Below, piece by piece: positions 6,543 through 8,537 of a DNA stretch of 8,537 nt (positions are counted from its first letter, which is position 1; each line of letters starts with the position of its first letter). The notes beneath the pieces are model-generated. The model did no database searches, was not told the origin of the DNA, and was given only the letters and a program-made list of their open reading frames with translations. Location of the stretch: NCBI GenBank assembly GCA_015486685.1, contig WFRC01000176.1, positions 1 through 8,537 on the forward strand. Direction: 5' to 3'. The translations under genes were made by a program, and so were the position numbers. This stretch comes from Caldifarciminota bacterium. Its GTDB lineage: Bacteria; Hydrothermota; UBA3072; WFRC01.

Positions 6543-7217
6543 ATGTATTCAATTAATGACGATATGAAAAAAATCTTCGTCGAGAAACTCTTAAAATGGC
6601 ATCAAAAGAATTTTAGAGAATTTCCTTGGAGGAAAACCTCAAATGTCTATCATATTTTAGTAGCGGAGATAATGCTTCAGAAAACTGATGCGAAAAAAGT
6701 TGAAAAAGTATATTCCACATTCATCAATAAATATCCAACACCAGATATTTTATCCAAAGCAAATGTCAATGAAGTTGAAAAAGAGATTTCTTTATTGGGG
6801 CTACATAACAGGTCTAAACGCCTTATCAAAATAGCTAAAGAGATTACAGAAAACTTTGGGGGACAGGTTCCTAAAAAGAAAGACGAGTTGCTACATCTCT
6901 ATGGGGTTGGTGATTATATTGCAAACGCAGTCTTGTGTTTCGGATATAATGAGGATGTTCCTTTATTAGATACAAATGTGCTGAGGGTTATAGAGAGAGT
7001 CTTTTCGATAAAAACAGCGAAAGCGAGGGGGAGGAATGATAATCACCTATGGGAAACTGTGTCTGCATTAATACCTCAAGGAAAAGGTAGAAATTTTAAC
7101 TTGGCGATCTTAGATTTCTCAGCAAAAGTGTGTAAAGCTAGGAACCCCCTACATGAAAAATGTCCAATGAAAGATTTTTGTATTCACTATAAAATTATAA
7201 ATCAGTTATACTCTTAA
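6543..7217 (+). CDS. Mig-type T:G mismatch-specific thymine-DNA glycosylase (HhH-GPD, Fe-S)
   Basis: The 224-residue product belongs to the EndoIII/MutY superfamily and would remove thymine from T:G mismatches. FPWRKT (27-32) and AEIMLQKT (41-48) match the N-terminal helical domain. The helix-hairpin-helix is LYGVGDYIANAV (119-130), followed by LLDTN (141-145) with catalytic Asp143. The position of the EndoIII lysine (K120) is Tyr125, as in Mig of Methanothermobacter (Tyr126/Asp144, same spacing of 18); MutY has Ser there. The C-terminal cluster motif is C197-X6-H204-X2-C207-X5-C213: the second cysteine is His. ATG 6543 follows the methyltransferase TAG by one base, with AGG five bases before it. 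The known Mig gene also sits beside a cytosine-5 methyltransferase, where it repairs deaminated 5-methylcytosine. Confidence 0.92.
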   Translation: MYSINDDMKKIFVEKLLKWHQKNFREFPWRKTSNVYHILVAEIMLQKTDAKKVEKVYSTFINKYPTPDILSKANVNEVEKEISLLGLHNRSKRLIKIAKEITENFGGQVPKKKDELLHLYGVGDYIANAVLCFGYNEDVPLLDTNVLRVIERVFSIKTAKARGRNDNHLWETVSALIPQGKGRNFNLAILDFSAKVCKARNPLHEKCPMKDFCIHYKIINQLYS

Positions 7218-7235
7218 TTTAGTTGGTATGTTCCA

Positions 7236-7260
7236 CGAATTTCTATAGACAGAAACTTCG
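7236..7260 (+). terminator. Hairpin and T-rich tract after the glycosylase gene
   Basis: CGAATTTCT (7236-7244) pairs with AGAAA-C-TTCG (7251-7260) through a six-base loop with one bulged C, 19 bases after the stop. A T-rich stretch follows at 7279-7290. This could end the operon transcript or form the first stem of the structured element next to it. Confidence 0.4.
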
Positions 7261-7392
7261 CCTCTTACATCCTAGAGCTTTTTCCTTTTGATCATTCTTT
7301 CTGCAGTGTATTTATAGTCTCCGACCTGACTTTGTTAACTTATGCTATAGGTAATACGAATATTGTCAGCTCGGAGACTGCTAGTAAGAGGC
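7260..7392. repeat. Nested inverted repeats, possible structured RNA
   Basis: The outer arms GCCTCTTAC (7260-7268) and GTAAGAGGC (7384-7392) are a perfect 9-base inverted repeat. The inner arms AGTCTCCGACCTGAC (7316-7330) and GTCAGCTCGGAGACT (7365-7379) pair over 15 positions with one C-C mismatch, closing a 34-base AT-rich loop. Both outer arms are followed by ATCC. No open reading frame explains the region. It could be a non-coding RNA, a 3' untranslated structure, or an end of a mobile element. It is not a tRNA: no T-loop or acceptor pattern is visible. Confidence 0.55.
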
Positions 7393-7605
7393 ATCCTTAG
7401 TTTAGAAGGTTATGTTTCTGACTATAATGAACTCATTCCCATAACTTTCCCAAAGGGTTATATCAATTCTATATCGCTTATTTCCCTTTAAATCTTTCAT
7501 TATCCTTCCTACCCAAAGGGGGCTAGGGTGAGATAAACTATTTTCCTCTCGCCAAATTATTCCTACTCTTCCTGAACCCGCCTTCAATCTTTCTACTCGC
7601 ATCCC
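7393..7605. other. Non-coding or decayed stretch before the toxin-antitoxin pair
   Basis: A 79-codon minus-strand frame (7402-7641) is open here, but it has no promoter or ribosome site and starts inside the antitoxin promoter region. Its residues from the repeat (RVERLKAGSGRVG) match a repeat on the other side of the pair, so it is more likely a repeat or gene remnant than a gene. Nothing else is recognised. Confidence 0.4.
7558..7593 (-). repeat. Short dispersed repeat, left copy
   Basis: Compared by eye on the minus strand, this 36-base stretch matches 8290-8325 at 28 of 36 positions without gaps. The shared core reads ATTGAAG-N2-GGGTT-N-AGGAA. It lies just upstream of the antitoxin promoter, with the other copies just downstream of the toxin gene. 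Confidence 0.5.
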
Positions 7606-7620
7606 CGAAACATTTAAAAG
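7606..7620 (+). promoter_or_regulatory. BRE/TATA promoter of the MNT-HEPN pair
   Basis: CGAAACAT (7606-7613) followed by TTTAAAAG (7613-7620) is a BRE/TATA pair centred about 27 bases before ATG 7644, again leaderless. The CGAAA core is the same as in the minus-strand operon promoter. Confidence 0.6.
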
Positions 7621-7643
7621 CACGGAGATACTATTATCCATGT

Positions 7644-7928
7644 ATGATGAGTATTGAAGAAATAAAAGAAAAGGTCGCTCCGATTCTGGAGAAGTGGGGA
7701 GTCAGGAGAGCGTCCGTATTCGGCTCCTATGCCCGCGGGGATGCGGAGGATAACAGCGATGTGGATATTCTGGTGGAACTTTCGGAGGATATGAGCCTCC
7801 TCGATTTCGTGGGACTTAAACTTGAGATTGAGGATGCGATAGGCAAAAAGGTCGATCTTGTGGAATTCGGAACGATAAAACCATCGATAAAAAAGAGGAT
7901 ACTGGAGAATCAGGTGGCGCTTACGTGA
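7644..7928 (+). CDS. mntA: MNT-domain antitoxin (minimal nucleotidyltransferase, MntA-like)
   Basis: The 94-residue product is a DNA polymerase beta-type nucleotidyltransferase. The signature GSYARGDAEDNSDVD (27-41) gives the Gly-Ser pair and the two metal-binding aspartates D39 and D41; VDLVEF (70-75) supplies a third acidic residue, D71. The size is typical of stand-alone MNT proteins. MntA neutralises the HepT RNase by adding AMP units from ATP to a tyrosine of the toxin. The gene overlaps the toxin start as GTGA, the usual coupling of this pair. ATG 7644 is immediately followed by a second ATG, and either could start. Base composition is GC-rich compared with the preceding island. Confidence 0.95.
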   Translation: MMSIEEIKEKVAPILEKWGVRRASVFGSYARGDAEDNSDVDILVELSEDMSLLDFVGLKLEIEDAIGKKVDLVEFGTIKPSIKKRILENQVALT

Positions 7929-8269
7929 ATAAGGAACCTCGGGTTTTTCTGGAAGATATCATGGAGGCCATTATTAAGATAGAGGACTATACGTATGGGA
8001 TGGACGAAGAGGATTTTTATGAGGATTTCAAGACACAGGATGCGGTTATAAGGCGCCTCGAAATAATCGGAGAAGCGGTAAAAAACATACCTTCGGAACT
8101 AAAGGAAAGGCATCCGGAGATACCTTGGAGAGAAATCGCAGGTATGCGGGATGTCCTCACTCACGCATATTTCGGAATAAATGTCAGCAGGGTGTGGAAT
8201 GTGATAGCAAGAGAGCTTCCGGATTTGAAACTGGACATCGGAAGAATTATAGAAGAACTCAAGGAATGA
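7925..8269 (+). CDS. hepT: HEPN-domain toxin RNase (HepT-like, DUF86)
   Basis: The 114-residue, all-helical product carries the HEPN catalytic motif R-X4-H-X-Y as RDVLTHAY (R75, H80, Y82). R and H form the RNase site in a dimer, and Y82 is the expected target of AMPylation by the antitoxin. The preceding FKTQDAVIRRLEIIGEAVKNIP (35-56) is the usual DUF86 helix with its conserved ExxGEA. The GTG start at 7925 overlaps the antitoxin TGA; the first ATG (7961) would remove part of helix 1 and is less likely. HepT toxins cut RNA, with tRNA reported for some members; the target here is unknown. The pair may act in defence or stabilise the locus. Confidence 0.95.
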   Translation: MNKEPRVFLEDIMEAIIKIEDYTYGMDEEDFYEDFKTQDAVIRRLEIIGEAVKNIPSELKERHPEIPWREIAGMRDVLTHAYFGINVSRVWNVIARELPDLKLDIGRIIEELKE

Positions 8270-8289
8270 GTGACTGCATCAGTTACCTG

Positions 8290-8356
8290 TATCCTTACCA
8301 TTCCTAAACCCAACTTCAATTTTTCTCCGACCAAAGTTAAACCTGACTTCAATTTT
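8290..8356 (-). repeat. Short dispersed repeat, two tandem right copies
   Basis: Copy one is 8290-8325 and copy two about 8330-8356. Their TTCAAT cores are 33 bases apart. On the minus strand both read AAAATTGAAGT-N2-GGTTTA. Copy one matches the left copy before the antitoxin gene. The T tract at 8320-8325 may also end the toxin transcript. Confidence 0.5.
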
Positions 8357-8474
8357 GGTAAAGTTATAAGCAAAACTATCAAATTTTAACGTATGCACTG
8401 CCAGCCGGTGTCTTCATTTATTATGTATTTATGTTCTTCTTTATGGGTTTATCTCGGAAATATCCTGAAGTTCA

Positions 8475-8492
8475 AGAGAAAATTTTTTATAG
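8475..8492 (+). promoter_or_regulatory. Promoter for a gene leaving the window
   Basis: AGAGAAAA (8475-8482) and TTTTATAG (8485-8492) form a BRE/TATA pair centred about 25 bases before ATG 8514. Confidence 0.5.
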
Positions 8493-8513
8493 GGAAGGAA
8501 TAAGGATTAATTG

Positions 8514-8537
8514 ATGCCCCTCCCCAGCATATATGCC
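8514..8537 (+). CDS. First eight codons of an unidentified gene, 3' truncated
   Basis: ATG 8514 opens a frame (MPLPSIYA) that continues past the window edge. The only support is the well-spaced TATA box before it; there is too little protein to assign a family. Confidence 0.35.

Noticed and set aside
6543..7217. MutY or EndoIII identity for the glycosylase
   Set aside because: The residue at the diagnostic hairpin position is Tyr, not Ser or Lys, and there is no MutY C-terminal Nudix-like domain.
7260..7392. tRNA gene or CRISPR array in the inverted-repeat region
   Set aside because: No cloverleaf landmarks and no regularly spaced direct repeats; only nested inverted arms are present.
7402..7641. 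79-codon minus-strand frame before the antitoxin gene
   Set aside because: It begins inside the opposing promoter, has no ribosome site or TATA box, and part of it is a dispersed repeat; a decayed gene is possible but not supported.
8125..8382. Frames overlapping the HEPN gene on both strands (8125-8307 +, 8161-8382 -)
   Set aside because: Both overlap the HEPN catalytic region in other frames and have no signals of their own.

Overview
This window reads as archaeal chromosome, probably euryarchaeal. A guess at Thermoplasmatota or a relative would be weak. The support is as follows. Four or five genes have BRE/TATA-like boxes 22-30 bases before the start codon, the arrangement expected for leaderless archaeal transcripts. 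Internal operon genes instead use GGAGG/GGTGA-type ribosome sites. An archaeal-style methionyl-tRNA synthetase tail sits at the left edge. A minimal nucleotidyltransferase/HEPN pair lies near the right edge.

Layout: (1) 1-566, the 3' end of a methionyl-tRNA synthetase gene on the + strand. (2) 603-4913, a tightly packed three-gene operon on the - strand. Read 5' to 3' it encodes a ribbon-helix-helix/winged-helix protein, a MORC/MutL-like GHKL ATPase of about 816 residues, and a helical protein of unknown family. (3) 4914-5138, a divergent control region with a promoter facing each way and short repeats. (4) 5139-7217, a + strand operon encoding a small AbrB-like protein, a cytosine-5 DNA methyltransferase whose apparent start codon is ACG, and a Mig-type T:G mismatch DNA glycosylase. 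(5) 7218-7643, a non-coding stretch with strong nested inverted repeats. (6) 7644-8269, a MntA/HepT-type toxin-antitoxin pair flanked by copies of a short repeat. (7) 8270-8537, a non-coding stretch ending in a promoter and the first codons of another gene.

Interpretation: the block from about 600 to about 7390 is visibly AT-richer than both sides (hand counts on single 60-base lines: 53% GC at 181-240, 23% at 2041-2100, 33% at 6661-6720, 63% at 7681-7740). It looks like an inserted defence island between more ordinary genes. The methyltransferase would mark host DNA with 5-methylcytosine, the glycosylase would repair the T:G mismatches made when that base deaminates, and the AbrB-like protein may regulate the pair. 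The divergent operon has no recognisable restriction nuclease. Its centre is a GHKL ATPase with a MutL/MORC-like layout, a DNA-binding partner and an unknown helical partner. The two operons together are the best candidate here for an undescribed restriction-modification-like system.
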